The notes under the pieces are model-generated. The model was given only the letters and a program-made list of their open reading frames with translations. It did not search any database and was not told the DNA's origin. From Streptomyces griseus subsp. griseus (GTDB lineage: Bacteria > Actinomycetota > Actinomycetes > Streptomycetales > Streptomycetaceae): 64,000 nucleotides of DNA. Positions 36,967-46,053 of this stretch are shown piece after piece. The stretch's first letter is position 1. Each line of letters starts with the position of its first letter. The position numbers and the translations under genes were made by a program. The stretch is from assembly GCF_003610995.1 (NCBI RefSeq), contig NZ_CP032543.1:6200001-6264000 (forward strand), in the 5' to 3' direction.

Positions 36967-39374
36967 CGGTCGCGGCCTCCGTCGTTCAGCTTGTGGCCTC
37001 CGTCGTCGGGGGAGGCGGAAGCGAGCAGCTGGTCGATGGCGGCGGCGACACCGCCGACGGTGCCACCGCTGTGGAGCAGACGTACGTTCACCTTGATCCC
37101 GAAGTGTTTGCTGAGGCGGCTGACCGCCCGCATGGCCTGGAGGGAATCCCCGCCGGCGGCGATGAAGGAGCTGTTCGCCCCGATCTTCGGGGCCGACAGC
37201 ACGGTGGCGAAGATATCGGCAACCGCCTTCTCCGTGGGGGAGTTCGGCGCGATGTAGGAGGTCTCCCCGTCCTCCGGGGGAGGCGGTGCGGGGAGCGCCG
37301 TGCGGTCGGTCTTGCCGTTGGCGGAGAGCGGCAGCCGGTCCAGGACGAGCACCGCGCCCGGCACCATGAACTGCGGCAGCGCGCCCGCCAGATGGGCGCC
37401 GATCACCCGGGGGCGGACCGTCCGGCCCGGTCGCGGTACGACGTACCCGACCAGCCGGAGATCACCGGCCGCGTCCCTGCGGGTGGCGACGACGGCCTCC
37501 TTGACCGCCTCGTGCGACCGCAACACCGCCTCGATCTCACCGAGTTCGATGCGGTGGCCGTTCACCTTGACCTGGAAGTCGGAGCGGCCGAGCAGTTCGA
37601 TCAGCCCGTCCGGGCCGTACCGGGCCACGTCGCCCGTCCGGTAGAGCCGCTCCCCGCTCACTTCGCCGTGGGACCAGTCGAAGAACCGCTCCCCGGTCAG
37701 CTCGGGCCGGTCGAGGTAGCCGGTCGCCAGCCCGGTCCCCGCCAGGTGCAGTTCCCCCGCGACGCCGGGCGGAACCGGCTGGAGGCGGGTGTCCAGGATG
37801 TACGTCCGCTGGTTGGCCATCGGACGCCCGTACGGGATGCTCGTCCACCCGGGATCGACCTCCCCCACCTCGTAGAGCGTGGAGTGGATCGAGGACTCGG
37901 TGGCCCCGCCGAGCGCCACGAACCGGAGCCCGGGAGCGGCCCCGCGCGTCCGGTCCGGCAGCGAGAGCGGCACCCAGTCCCCGCCCAGCAGGGCCAGCCG
38001 CAGGGCGTGGAGAGGCGGGGCGCCGCTCTGCTCCAGCTGTTCCACGACCAGTTCGAGGAGGGCGGGTGCCGAGTTCCAGACCGTGATCCGGTGCGTGGAC
38101 AGCAGATCGGCCCAGTGCTGCGGGTCCTTGGCGAGCGCGGGCTCCGGCAGCACGACCGTGCCCCCGGCCGCCGTCAGCCCCAGGAACTCGTAGACGGACA
38201 TGTCGAAGCTGGGCGACGACAGCGCGAGGACGCGGTCCCCGGGACCCACGGAGTAGCGGGAGTTGAGGTCCGCGATGTTGTTCATCACCCCGCGGTGGCG
38301 CAGCGCGATCGGCTTGGGCGCGCCGGTCGACCCCGAGGTGTGGATGACGTACGCGAGATCGCCGGGCGCCACCCCGCTGCTCACGTTCCCGGCCGGGGCG
38401 CCGGCCCACTGCTCCGCGTCCCGGTCCAGCTCCACGATCCGTGGCCCGGCCCCGGTCAGCCGGGAGGCGAGCCCGCTCCGGGAGACGATCGCCGCACACG
38501 AGGTGCCGGTGACCATCGCCGCGATCCGCTGCTCCGGATAGTCCGGGTCCAACGGCACATAGGCGGAGCCCGACTTGAGGACACCCAGCACCGCCACGAG
38601 CAGGTCGGGCGACCGGTCCAGGCAGATCCCCACCCGGCCCCCGACGCCCGCACCGAGCCCGCGCAGATGGCGGGCCAGCCGGTTGGCCGCCGCGTTGACC
38701 TCGCCGTACGTCCACTCCTCGGAGCCACGGATCAGCGCCACGGCTCCGGGGTCGGCGGCCGCCTGCTCCTCGAACGCCTCGTGCAGGCAACGCTCGTAGG
38801 GGAGTTCGGCAGCCGTGTCGTTCCACTCCACCAGCGTGCGGTGCAGCTCGCCGTCGGTGAGGAGCCGCAGCCGCGAGACGGCGGTGTCCGGGCGGCCGAG
38901 GGCGTCCTCCACCAGCGTGCGGAAGTGGGTGAGCAGCCGCAGAACGGTCGCCTGGTCGAACAGGCTCGCGTCATAACGGAGTTGGACGATGCGATGGGCG
39001 TAGGCCCCGCCGCTGCGCTCCTGGAGCACCAGCTCGAAGTCGGTCGCCGGCCCCTCGCCGTCCGCCACCGGCTCGCGCCGCTCCAGGACGGACCGGGCGA
39101 GCTCCGCCGGTGTCGTCCCCTCGCCGATGGCGCAGCTCAGCCGGAAGGAGCCCGCACCGGGGGTGCGGACGCGGAAGCCGAACTCCTCCTGGCCGGTGTA
39201 CCGGTGGAGCAGCGCGGCGAATCCGGCGAGCAGCAGCTCCTCCGGCGCCGCCCCGGCCGCCTTGTCCAGCACCACCCGCTGCCGGGCGGTGCACCCGGCG
39301 GGCTCGCTCTGCCGCGGCCGGTCGGTGGGCAGCAGAGCCGGGGGCGCCGAGCCGCCCTGGTCATCGAGCGTCAC
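36963..39374 (-). CDS. NRPS with condensation-domain remnant, adenylation and carrier domains (cC-A-T)
   Basis: An 803-residue NRPS starting at GTG 39374, overlapping the SHMT-like stop (GTGA). Residues about 25-215 resemble only the C-terminal lobe of a condensation domain (PEELLLAGFAALLHRYTGQEEF... to ...RLRLLTDGELHRTLVEW); no HHxxxDG is present, so it cannot condense by the normal mechanism. The A domain follows: YVIHTSGSTGAPKPIALRH, FVALGGATESSIHS, LYRTGDVARY, SANGKTDR. Specificity residues read by eye are D-M-Y-N-L-G-L-I-H-K, nearest in memory to the Cys code (D-L-Y-N-L-S-L-I-W-K). The carrier Ser is 744 (GGDSLQAMRAVSRL), strikingly like the carrier of the other NRPS. It probably loads the first amino acid. 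Confidence 0.9.
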   Translation of the reverse strand: MTLDDQGGSAPPALLPTDRPRQSEPAGCTARQRVVLDKAAGAAPEELLLAGFAALLHRYTGQEEFGFRVRTPGAGSFRLSCAIGEGTTPAELARSVLERREPVADGEGPATDFELVLQERSGGAYAHRIVQLRYDASLFDQATVLRLLTHFRTLVEDALGRPDTAVSRLRLLTDGELHRTLVEWNDTAAELPYERCLHEAFEEQAAADPGAVALIRGSEEWTYGEVNAAANRLARHLRGLGAGVGGRVGICLDRSPDLLVAVLGVLKSGSAYVPLDPDYPEQRIAAMVTGTSCAAIVSRSGLASRLTGAGPRIVELDRDAEQWAGAPAGNVSSGVAPGDLAYVIHTSGSTGAPKPIALRHRGVMNNIADLNSRYSVGPGDRVLALSSPSFDMSVYEFLGLTAAGGTVVLPEPALAKDPQHWADLLSTHRITVWNSAPALLELVVEQLEQSGAPPLHALRLALLGGDWVPLSLPDRTRGAAPGLRFVALGGATESSIHSTLYEVGEVDPGWTSIPYGRPMANQRTYILDTRLQPVPPGVAGELHLAGTGLATGYLDRPELTGERFFDWSHGEVSGERLYRTGDVARYGPDGLIELLGRSDFQVKVNGHRIELGEIEAVLRSHEAVKEAVVATRRDAAGDLRLVGYVVPRPGRTVRPRVIGAHLAGALPQFMVPGAVLVLDRLPLSANGKTDRTALPAPPPPEDGETSYIAPNSPTEKAVADIFATVLSAPKIGANSSFIAAGGDSLQAMRAVSRLSKHFGIKVNVRLLHSGGTVGGVAAAIDQLLASASPDDGGHKLNDGGRDR

Positions 39375-40783
39375 GCCACTCCTCCCGCCCGCACGCCGGA
39401 GGCCGCCGGAGCCGGAGCCCCTGCGCCCGGCACCACGGACACCGTCCCCAGCGGCAGCGGATGGCGCTCGCACAGCTCCGCCACCCCCGCCCGGACCGCG
39501 TCCCGTTCCCCGGCGTCGAGGACGTACTCCCGCTCGCCGCGGACCGTCGTCGCCTCCAGCACCCGGTGCAGGAGCGCGGCACAGCTGCGCATCCCGGCCG
39601 GGCCCATGCCGCGCTGGGCCAGGATGTTGGTGCCCAGGCGCAGCCCGCTGGTGACGAGCGGCGGCCGGGTGTCGTCCGGGACCCGGTTCCGGTTGGCGAG
39701 GATGCCGCACTCCTCCAGGGCCCGTTCCGCGACCACGCCGGTCATGGGGCGGCCCGTGAGGTCGATCAGCACCATGTGGTTGTCGGTGCCGCCGGTCAGG
39801 ACGCGGTGGCCCAGCGCCGACAGCGCGTCCGCGAGGGCCGCCGCGTCGTCGACGACCAGCCGCATCGTCTCCTTGAACGCGGGCTCCGCGACCAGCGCGA
39901 GCGCCCGGGCCTTGGCCGCGATGGCCGCCGGGCTCGGCGTGCCCTGCGACAGCGGGAAGACGGCCCGCTGCATCAGCCGCGACAGCGGGGTGCGGCCGTC
40001 GGGGCCGGGCGTGGCGTGCTCCCGCCCGATCAGGATCAGTCCGCCGCGCGGCCCGCCGAGCTGCTTGTACGTACTGGTCGTCGTCGCGTGCGCCAGGTCC
40101 ACCGGCGTGGGGTGCTCCCCGGCCGCCACCAGCCCCGCGATGTGCGAGATGTCCGCGACCAGGTAGGCCCCCACCGAGTCCGCGATCGCCCGGAAGCGCG
40201 CGAAGTCCAGCGTACGGGGGTGGGCACTGGCCCCCGCGATGAGCACGCTCGGCCGGTGCAGCTCGGCCAGCGCCGCCACCTGCTCGTAGTCGATCCGCCC
40301 CGCACCGTCCAGCCCGTAGTGCACGGCCTGGTAGTGCATCCCGGTCACCGAGGCCGGGGAGCCGTGGGTGAGGTGCCCGCCGGAGTCCAGGTCCAGGGCG
40401 AGGATGGTCCCGCCCGGGCGGACCAGCGCGGCCAGCACCGCCTGGTTGGCCGAGGAGCAGGAGTGCGGCTGGACATTGGCGTACACCGCGCCGAAGGCCT
40501 GCTTGGCCCGCTCCACCGCGAGCCGTTCCACCAGGTCGAACTGCGCGGCGCCGGGGTGGTAGCGGGCCCCGGGATACCCCTCGGCCGTGACGTTGGAGAG
40601 CGCCGATCCGGCGGCCGCCAGCACCGAGGGGTCCGCGATGCTGGTGGACGCCACCATGGCGAGCGTCGCGTGCTGCTGCACCACCTCGGCGTCCAGGAGC
40701 CGTGCCAGCTCCGGGTCGGCCGCGCTCAGCGCGGCCGCTCCCTGCTGGGCCAACTCCGCCTGTGAGAAGACGGGTTCAGGCAC
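39371..40783 (-). CDS. Serine hydroxymethyltransferase-family PLP enzyme, altered active site
   Basis: A 470-residue fold-type I PLP enzyme close to GlyA: AEGYPGARYHPG, YANVQPHSCSSANQ, GGHLTHG, DISHIAGLVAAGEHP, TYKQLGGPRGG, GTDNHMVLIDL. The Schiff-base Lys is 240 and the pyridine-contact Asp is 211. The catalytic Glu of the SHMT motif ASEN is missing; the sequence is A-S-T-S (Thr47), and the His before the Lys is Tyr239. This argues against normal folate-dependent serine/glycine exchange. Alternatives are an alpha-methylserine-type transferase, a threonine-aldolase or transaldolase making a beta-hydroxy amino acid, or another PLP reaction. GTG 40783 overlaps the NRPS stop by 8 bp. Confidence 0.88.
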   Translation of the reverse strand: MPEPVFSQAELAQQGAAALSAADPELARLLDAEVVQQHATLAMVASTSIADPSVLAAAGSALSNVTAEGYPGARYHPGAAQFDLVERLAVERAKQAFGAVYANVQPHSCSSANQAVLAALVRPGGTILALDLDSGGHLTHGSPASVTGMHYQAVHYGLDGAGRIDYEQVAALAELHRPSVLIAGASAHPRTLDFARFRAIADSVGAYLVADISHIAGLVAAGEHPTPVDLAHATTTSTYKQLGGPRGGLILIGREHATPGPDGRTPLSRLMQRAVFPLSQGTPSPAAIAAKARALALVAEPAFKETMRLVVDDAAALADALSALGHRVLTGGTDNHMVLIDLTGRPMTGVVAERALEECGILANRNRVPDDTRPPLVTSGLRLGTNILAQRGMGPAGMRSCAALLHRVLEATTVRGEREYVLDAGERDAVRAGVAELCERHPLPLGTVSVVPGAGAPAPAASGVRAGGVA

Positions 40784-43700
40784 GGGTGGCCGCCTTTCCG
40801 GCTTTCGCCACCAGCTCGTCGATGGCCGTGGCGAGCGCGCCGACCGTGGCACCGCCGTACAGCAGCCGGACGTTGACCTTCACCTTGAAGTGCTTGTTGA
40901 GCCGGCTGACCGCCCGCATCGCCTGGAGCGAGTTGCCGCCCAGCTCGAAGAAGCTGGCACCGGTCCCGACGCGCTCCCGCGCCAGCACGGTCCCGAAGAC
41001 CTCGACGACCTTCTCCTCGGTCGGGGTGACCGGGGCGATGTACGAGTCCACCGCACCGCCCGCGCCGACCGGTGCGGGGAGCGCCGCCCGGTTGATCTTG
41101 CGGGCCGGGGTCAGCGGGAACTCCTCCAGCTCCACCCACGCGGTCGGCACCATGTACTCCGGCATGGTCCGGCCCAGGTGGTCCCGCAGCTCCGCCACCG
41201 TCGGCGAGGTGTCGCCGAGGACCGTGTAGTACCCGACGAGCTGCTTCTCCCCGTCGTCCTCGCGCAGCAGCACCAGCGCCATCCGGACCTTGGGGTGGGT
41301 CAGCAGCCCCGACTCGATCTCCCCGAGTTCGATGCGCAGCCCGCGCAGCTTGACCTGGTTGTCCAGGCGTCCGATGAAGTCGATCTGGAGGTCGGGCGTC
41401 CACCGCACCAGGTCGCCCGTGCGGTAGACGCGCCCCTCGCCGAGGAACGGGTCGGGCACGAACTTCTCGTCGGTCAGCTCCGGCAGGTTGAGGTAGCCGC
41501 GCGACAGCCCCTCGTCCCCGCCGATCAGCAGCTCACCCGGGACACCGACCGGCACCAGGTTGAACTCCTTGTCGACCACGTAGTGCAGCCGGCTGAACTC
41601 CGGGCGCCCGATCGGCGGCGAGGACTTCCACTCGCGGTGCTCACACAGGTACTCGGTGGTCGCCACGGACGCCTCGGTCGGCCCGTACAGGTTCACGAAC
41701 TGGCGGCCCGGCAGGTTCCACTTGTTGACCAGCTCGGCCGGGAGCGCCTCCGCCCCGCCCATGATGTATTTCAGGTCCGGGTACGGCTCGGCCTCCACCA
41801 GCGACAGGATCGCCGGGGACAGTCCCGCGTACGTCACCCGCTGGTCGCGCATCAGCGCCCCCAGCGACTCCGGCGACGAGGCGTCCTCCGGCGCCACCAG
41901 CACCATCGCCGACCCGCTGATCAGCCCGGCGAAGATCTCGCCCTGCGACATGTCGAAGGTGAGCGCGGGCAGCTGGAGCAGCCGGTCCGTGTGGCCCCAC
42001 TCGCCGAAGGTACGCCGGTAGGCCTCGATGAACATGCGCAGCCCGCGCTGTTCGATCATCACGCCCTTGGGCTTGCCGGTCGAACCGGAGGTGTAGAGGA
42101 CATAGACGAGCGAGGTCGGCTCCGCCCACTCCTCCAGCGGTACGTCGTCGTCCTCGGCCTCCACCGTCTCCCACTCGGTGTCGATCCGCAGCACCTCCCA
42201 CCCGCTGGAGGGCGGCAGATCACCGACGTTCGCGTCCCGGGTGATGACGAGGGGTGCGGCGGTGTCCCGCAGCATGTGGTCCAGGCGCGCGTTCGGGTGC
42301 GACGGGTCGATGATCGTGTAGGCGGCCCCGGAGATCATCACGCCGACGATCGCGACCAGTGCGTCCAGGTCCCGGTCCATCGCGATGGCGACAACCTGCT
42401 CCTGCTTCACACCCCGCGAGCGGATGTGCCGGGCCAGCTTGCCGGACCGCCCGATCAGCTCCGCGTACGTCATCTCCTTGCCCCGGCACACGGCGGCGAC
42501 CAGCTCCGGGTGTTCCCGCGCGATCCGGGCGATGGTGGCGTGCACCGGCTCGGCCGGGTAGTCGAAGTCGGCCCCGCGCCCGGCCTCCAGCAGCTCGCGC
42601 CGCTCCTCATCGGAGAGCAGCGGCAGTTTGGAGACGGGGGTGTCCGGGTCGGCGGCGGCCGCGCCCAGCACGGTCCGGAAGTGCTGGACCATCGCCTCCA
42701 CCCGGCGGCGGTCGTACAGGTCGGTGGCGTACTCCACGATGAGCCGCAGCCGGTCCGGGCCCTCGATGAAGCTGAAGGAGAGGTCGAAGCGGGAGCGCCC
42801 GCCGGAGACCAGGATCGACTCGGTCTCCAGCCCCTCCAGCTGGAGCGCGTCCCCGGTCGTCGTCTCGCCGAGCAGCTGCACGGCGATCTGGAACAGCGGG
42901 TTGCGGCCCGCGTCCCGTACCGGCTGCACCCGGTCGACGACATGGTCGAAGGGCACGTCCTGGTTGTCGTACACATCGAGGTTGTTGTCGGCGATCCGCT
43001 CGATCAGCTCGGCGAAGGTGAGCTGGCCGGAGAGGTCCGAGCGCAGCACCGTCATATTGATGAACAGGCCGACCACGTCTTCGAGTTCGGGATCGGTGCG
43101 GCCGAGCATCGGCACCCCGATCGCGATGTCGTCCTGCCCGCTGTACCGGGCCAGCACCACCTTGAGCGCGGCGGCCACCACCATGTAGAGCGAGGCCCCC
43201 TGCTCCTGCGCCAGCGAGCGGGCCTGGCCGAGCAGGTCGGCCGGGAAGCTGACGGTGAAGGTCTCGCCGTTACGGGTGGGCTCCGCCGGGCGGACCCGGT
43301 CGGCGGGCAGCTCCAGCGCCTCCAGACCGGCCAGCCGCTCCTGCCAGAAGTCCAGCTCGCTCTCCCACTGCCCCGAGGCACGCTGCTCCCGCTGGCGCTC
43401 CACATGGTCGGCGTAGGTGGCGGCCGGGGCCGGCAGCTCGGGGGTGAGCCCCGCCCGCAGCTGCCGGTACGCCTCGGTGATGTCCCGGCTGATCACCCCG
43501 CCGGACCAGCCGTCGGTGACGATGTGGTGGTAGTTGAGGGAGAGGACGTGCTCCTCGTCGGCCAGCTGGAACAGCCGGAACCGGCGCACCGGCCCGGCCG
43601 CCAGGTCGAACGGGGTGTCGGCCTCGGCCTTCAGCGCCTTGTCGAGCGCCTGCTCCCGCTCCTCGGGCGTGAGCCCGGACAGGTCGGTGACCGGCAGCGG

Positions 43701-43961
43701 GGTGTCCTCGGCCGGGGCGACGACCTGGTGCGGGACGCCGTCCACCGCGTGCAGGGTCACCCGCAGCTGGTCGTGGCGGGCGACGAGCAGGTTGAGCGCC
43801 CCTTCCAGCGCGGGCAGGTCCAGCGGGCCGCGCAGCCGGTAGGCGGTGGGGACGTTGTAGGTGGTCTCCCCGGGGTTCATCTGGTCCAGGAACCACAACT
43901 GCTCCTGCCCGAAGGACAGGTGCATACGGGACTCGTCAGCGTCCGACGCGCTCATGGTCAC
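40776..43961 (-). CDS. NRPS module: condensation-adenylation-carrier (C-A-T)
   Basis: A 1061-residue single module. The condensation domain (about 12-445) is complete: LSFGQEQLWFLDQM, RHDQLRVTL, catalytic HHIVTDG at 145-151, and VGLFINMTVLRSDLSG. The A domain (about 465-960) shows YVLYTSGSTGKPKGVMIEQ, NLYGPTEASVATTEY, YRTGDLVRW, GRLDNQVKLRGLRIELGE and LTPARKINR. Specificity residues read by eye are D-M-G-G-I-G-L-V-A-K, which I do not match to a known amino acid. The carrier Ser is 1011 (ELGGNSLQAMRAV). There is no epimerase or TE. It probably condenses the residue loaded on the other NRPS with its own, giving a dipeptide. ATG 43961 overlaps the aminotransferase stop (ATGA). Confidence 0.93.
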   Translation of the reverse strand: MTMSASDADESRMHLSFGQEQLWFLDQMNPGETTYNVPTAYRLRGPLDLPALEGALNLLVARHDQLRVTLHAVDGVPHQVVAPAEDTPLPVTDLSGLTPEEREQALDKALKAEADTPFDLAAGPVRRFRLFQLADEEHVLSLNYHHIVTDGWSGGVISRDITEAYRQLRAGLTPELPAPAATYADHVERQREQRASGQWESELDFWQERLAGLEALELPADRVRPAEPTRNGETFTVSFPADLLGQARSLAQEQGASLYMVVAAALKVVLARYSGQDDIAIGVPMLGRTDPELEDVVGLFINMTVLRSDLSGQLTFAELIERIADNNLDVYDNQDVPFDHVVDRVQPVRDAGRNPLFQIAVQLLGETTTGDALQLEGLETESILVSGGRSRFDLSFSFIEGPDRLRLIVEYATDLYDRRRVEAMVQHFRTVLGAAAADPDTPVSKLPLLSDEERRELLEAGRGADFDYPAEPVHATIARIAREHPELVAAVCRGKEMTYAELIGRSGKLARHIRSRGVKQEQVVAIAMDRDLDALVAIVGVMISGAAYTIIDPSHPNARLDHMLRDTAAPLVITRDANVGDLPPSSGWEVLRIDTEWETVEAEDDDVPLEEWAEPTSLVYVLYTSGSTGKPKGVMIEQRGLRMFIEAYRRTFGEWGHTDRLLQLPALTFDMSQGEIFAGLISGSAMVLVAPEDASSPESLGALMRDQRVTYAGLSPAILSLVEAEPYPDLKYIMGGAEALPAELVNKWNLPGRQFVNLYGPTEASVATTEYLCEHREWKSSPPIGRPEFSRLHYVVDKEFNLVPVGVPGELLIGGDEGLSRGYLNLPELTDEKFVPDPFLGEGRVYRTGDLVRWTPDLQIDFIGRLDNQVKLRGLRIELGEIESGLLTHPKVRMALVLLREDDGEKQLVGYYTVLGDTSPTVAELRDHLGRTMPEYMVPTAWVELEEFPLTPARKINRAALPAPVGAGGAVDSYIAPVTPTEEKVVEVFGTVLARERVGTGASFFELGGNSLQAMRAVSRLNKHFKVKVNVRLLYGGATVGALATAIDELVAKAGKAATRA

Positions 43962-45088
43962 AGGACTCCGTTCGGCAGATTGCTGTTCTCTCCGCTGGAG
44001 TGGGCAGCGGACGGGGGAACGTGGGGAGCGGGGCGGAGCAGCGGTTCGATCCGTCTCAGCCCCTCGGTCACGGCCTCGGGATCGCGGGCGAAGCAGATCC
44101 GGAAGCCGTCGGTGGCCCCGAGGGTCTCGCCGGGCATCAGCAGCACCCCGGCGTCCAGCACCCGGCGGCAGAGCGTCAGCGGCTGCTCCCCGGTGGTCAG
44201 CCGGAGCCAGGCGAAGGGGGTGTTCTCCGGCTCCACGAGCTGCACGGCGTCCGCGTTGCGCTCAGCGAACTCCCGGACCAGCTTGAGCCCTTGACCGGTG
44301 ATGTCCGCGTACCGGCGCAGGTAGTGGTCCCGGTGGTCCAGCACATCGCAGGCCAGCGTCTCGCAGAGCACCGAGTTGGCTATGGTGGAGAGGAACTTGC
44401 GCCGGGCGCACCCCTCGACGACCTCCGGCGGCCCGTACAGCCAGCCGACCCGCAGGCCGGGGAACCCGTACACCTTGGAGAGGCTGGAGACCGAGATCGC
44501 CCGGTCGCCGGAGCGCGCGGGGGAGTCCCGCAGGTCGAGTGCGTACTCCTCGTCCAGCAGCAGATAGGCGTCCCGCCGCTCCGCCAGCTCCAGCAGCCCG
44601 CGCAGATCGGCGTCGGCGATCCGCCGACCGGTCGGGTTGCAGGGGGAGTTGGCGACGATCAGCCGCAGCCCGGGACCGGCCAGCGCGGCGGCGGCCTCCA
44701 CGTCGAAGGTCAGGTCCTCGCGGTAGGGCGCGCAGTCGACCCGGCAGCCCAGATCGGCGGTGATGTCCCAGGACTGCTGCCACCCCGGGCGGTAGACGAT
44801 CACCTGCGCGCCGGGGGAGAGCAGTGAGGCGTAGACGAGGTAGAGGGCCTGCTGCGCCCCCTGCGTGATCAATACGTTGGCGGGGTCACCGGCGTAGAGG
44901 CCCGCGACCCGGTCGCGCAGCGGGCCGATGCCCCGGTCGTGCCCGTAGTCCAGCTCCAGGTCCGGCGGTACGGAGAGCTGGTCGAGGCGGCCGGGGAGCA
45001 TGTTGCTGTCCCCGAGGTCGATGTCGAAGCGTCCGGCGGCGTCCTGGAAGACCCACCGCTGCATGGGGTACTCATCCGCGGGGCTCAC
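43958..45088 (-). CDS. Fold-type I PLP enzyme (class I/II aminotransferase / capreomycidine synthase-like)
   Basis: A 376-residue PLP enzyme. NSPCNPTG (147-154), the pyridine Asp in LLLDEEY (179), Lys205 in SSLSKVYGFPGLRVGW and an Arg in FRICFARD near the C-terminus are the usual aminotransferase set. The middle part (VIVYRPGWQQSWDITADLGCRVD) recalls capreomycidine-synthase-like enzymes as much as true transaminases. It could make or remodel the unusual amino acid of the peptide: transamination, beta/gamma-elimination or cyclisation. GTG 45088 overlaps the DapF-like stop (GTGA), so the two are strictly coupled and may act in sequence. Confidence 0.87.
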   Translation of the reverse strand: MSPADEYPMQRWVFQDAAGRFDIDLGDSNMLPGRLDQLSVPPDLELDYGHDRGIGPLRDRVAGLYAGDPANVLITQGAQQALYLVYASLLSPGAQVIVYRPGWQQSWDITADLGCRVDCAPYREDLTFDVEAAAALAGPGLRLIVANSPCNPTGRRIADADLRGLLELAERRDAYLLLDEEYALDLRDSPARSGDRAISVSSLSKVYGFPGLRVGWLYGPPEVVEGCARRKFLSTIANSVLCETLACDVLDHRDHYLRRYADITGQGLKLVREFAERNADAVQLVEPENTPFAWLRLTTGEQPLTLCRRVLDAGVLLMPGETLGATDGFRICFARDPEAVTEGLRRIEPLLRPAPHVPPSAAHSSGENSNLPNGVL

Positions 45089-45987
45089 CGGCCGGTCTCC
45101 CCGACGTGGTCCAGCAGGGCGCGCAGCGGCGGGGCGAACACACCGCTCGCCACCTGGTGGGCGTCCCCGGTCAGGGTCACGGACCCGTCCGGGGCGAGAG
45201 CGACGGTCACACTGCCGCCGGGCATACGAACCTCCATCTGGTCGTCGCAGAGCCCCAGTTCGCGGGCTGCGGAGGCGGCGGCGCAGGCGCTGCTCCCCGA
45301 GGCCAGCGCATAACCGGCGCCGCGCTCGTACACCTCGATCTCCAGCACGCCCCGGCTCACCACCCGCAGGAACTGCACATTGGTGCGGAGCGGGAAGCGC
45401 GCGTGTCCGGCGATCTCCGGACCCAGGGTGCGGGCCAGTTGGGCGGTCGGCTCGGCCACGGGCACCACCGTGTGCGGGTTGCCGTTGTGGAGCGCGGTCA
45501 CCGTCAGCTTCCGCTCCCCGACCGTCAGCGGCACGGAGAGCGTCGGCCCCTCGGCAGGGCTGCCGTCCTCGTTGAGTAGCGGCAGGGCGGCGGCGTCGAA
45601 CGTGGGCTTCCCCAGGCCGACTCGGACGACGCCCGCCGCCCGGTCCAGAATCTGTACGGGGCTGTCGCCCGCGGCCGTGCGGAGTGTGAACGGCGCACCG
45701 CCCGCCCACCTCTCCGGCTCCCGCTCGGCCAGGTGCAGGGCGAACATCCGCAGCCCGTTGCCGCTGCGCTCGCAGACGGAGCCGTCCGAGTTGAAGAGGG
45801 CCAGCGGGACCGGCACCCCGGGGCGGGGCTCCTCCAGCGGGCCGTGCAGGACCCCGTCCGCGCCGATGCCGAAGTGCCGGTCGCAGACGAGCCGTACGGA
45901 CTCCGGCGAGACGGGGACGTCGGTGCAGCGGGGGTCGATCACCACGTAGTCGTTGCCCAGTGCCTGATACTTGAAGAAGTCGGTCAT
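45085..45987 (-). CDS. Diaminopimelate epimerase-family protein with both catalytic Cys replaced by Ser
   Basis: A 300-residue DapF-fold protein. The family frame is well kept: KYQALGNDYVVID, RHFGIGADGVL, FNSDGSVCERSGNGLR, HNGNPHTV, FPLRTNVQF, YERGAGYALASGSSACA. In DapF the two acid/base residues are Cys in C-G-N-G and A-C-G-T-G; here they are Ser75 (AGC) and Ser230 (TCG), and the nearby Glu-Thr is Tyr-Ala. Cys-based proton exchange is therefore not possible. Options are Ser-assisted epimerisation, dehydration or other chemistry (as with hydroxyproline dehydratases that lost one Cys), or a binding role. It is not the housekeeping dapF, given its place in the NRPS operon. Confidence 0.9.
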   Translation of the reverse strand: MTDFFKYQALGNDYVVIDPRCTDVPVSPESVRLVCDRHFGIGADGVLHGPLEEPRPGVPVPLALFNSDGSVCERSGNGLRMFALHLAEREPERWAGGAPFTLRTAAGDSPVQILDRAAGVVRVGLGKPTFDAAALPLLNEDGSPAEGPTLSVPLTVGERKLTVTALHNGNPHTVVPVAEPTAQLARTLGPEIAGHARFPLRTNVQFLRVVSRGVLEIEVYERGAGYALASGSSACAAASAARELGLCDDQMEVRMPGGSVTVALAPDGSVTLTGDAHQVASGVFAPPLRALLDHVGETGR

Positions 45988-46053
45988 GACTCGTCTCAGG
46001 TAGGTGGCGGGGGACAGGGCCGCTCCCGGTCGGGCCGGGAGCGGCCCCGCACA

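Noticed and set aside
36993..44294. Very long plus-strand open frames opposite the NRPS genes
   Set aside because: Antisense shadows with biased composition; the minus-strand proteins carry all catalytic motifs.
45085..45987. Assignment as housekeeping dapF
   Set aside because: Both catalytic Cys are missing and the gene is embedded in the NRPS operon.
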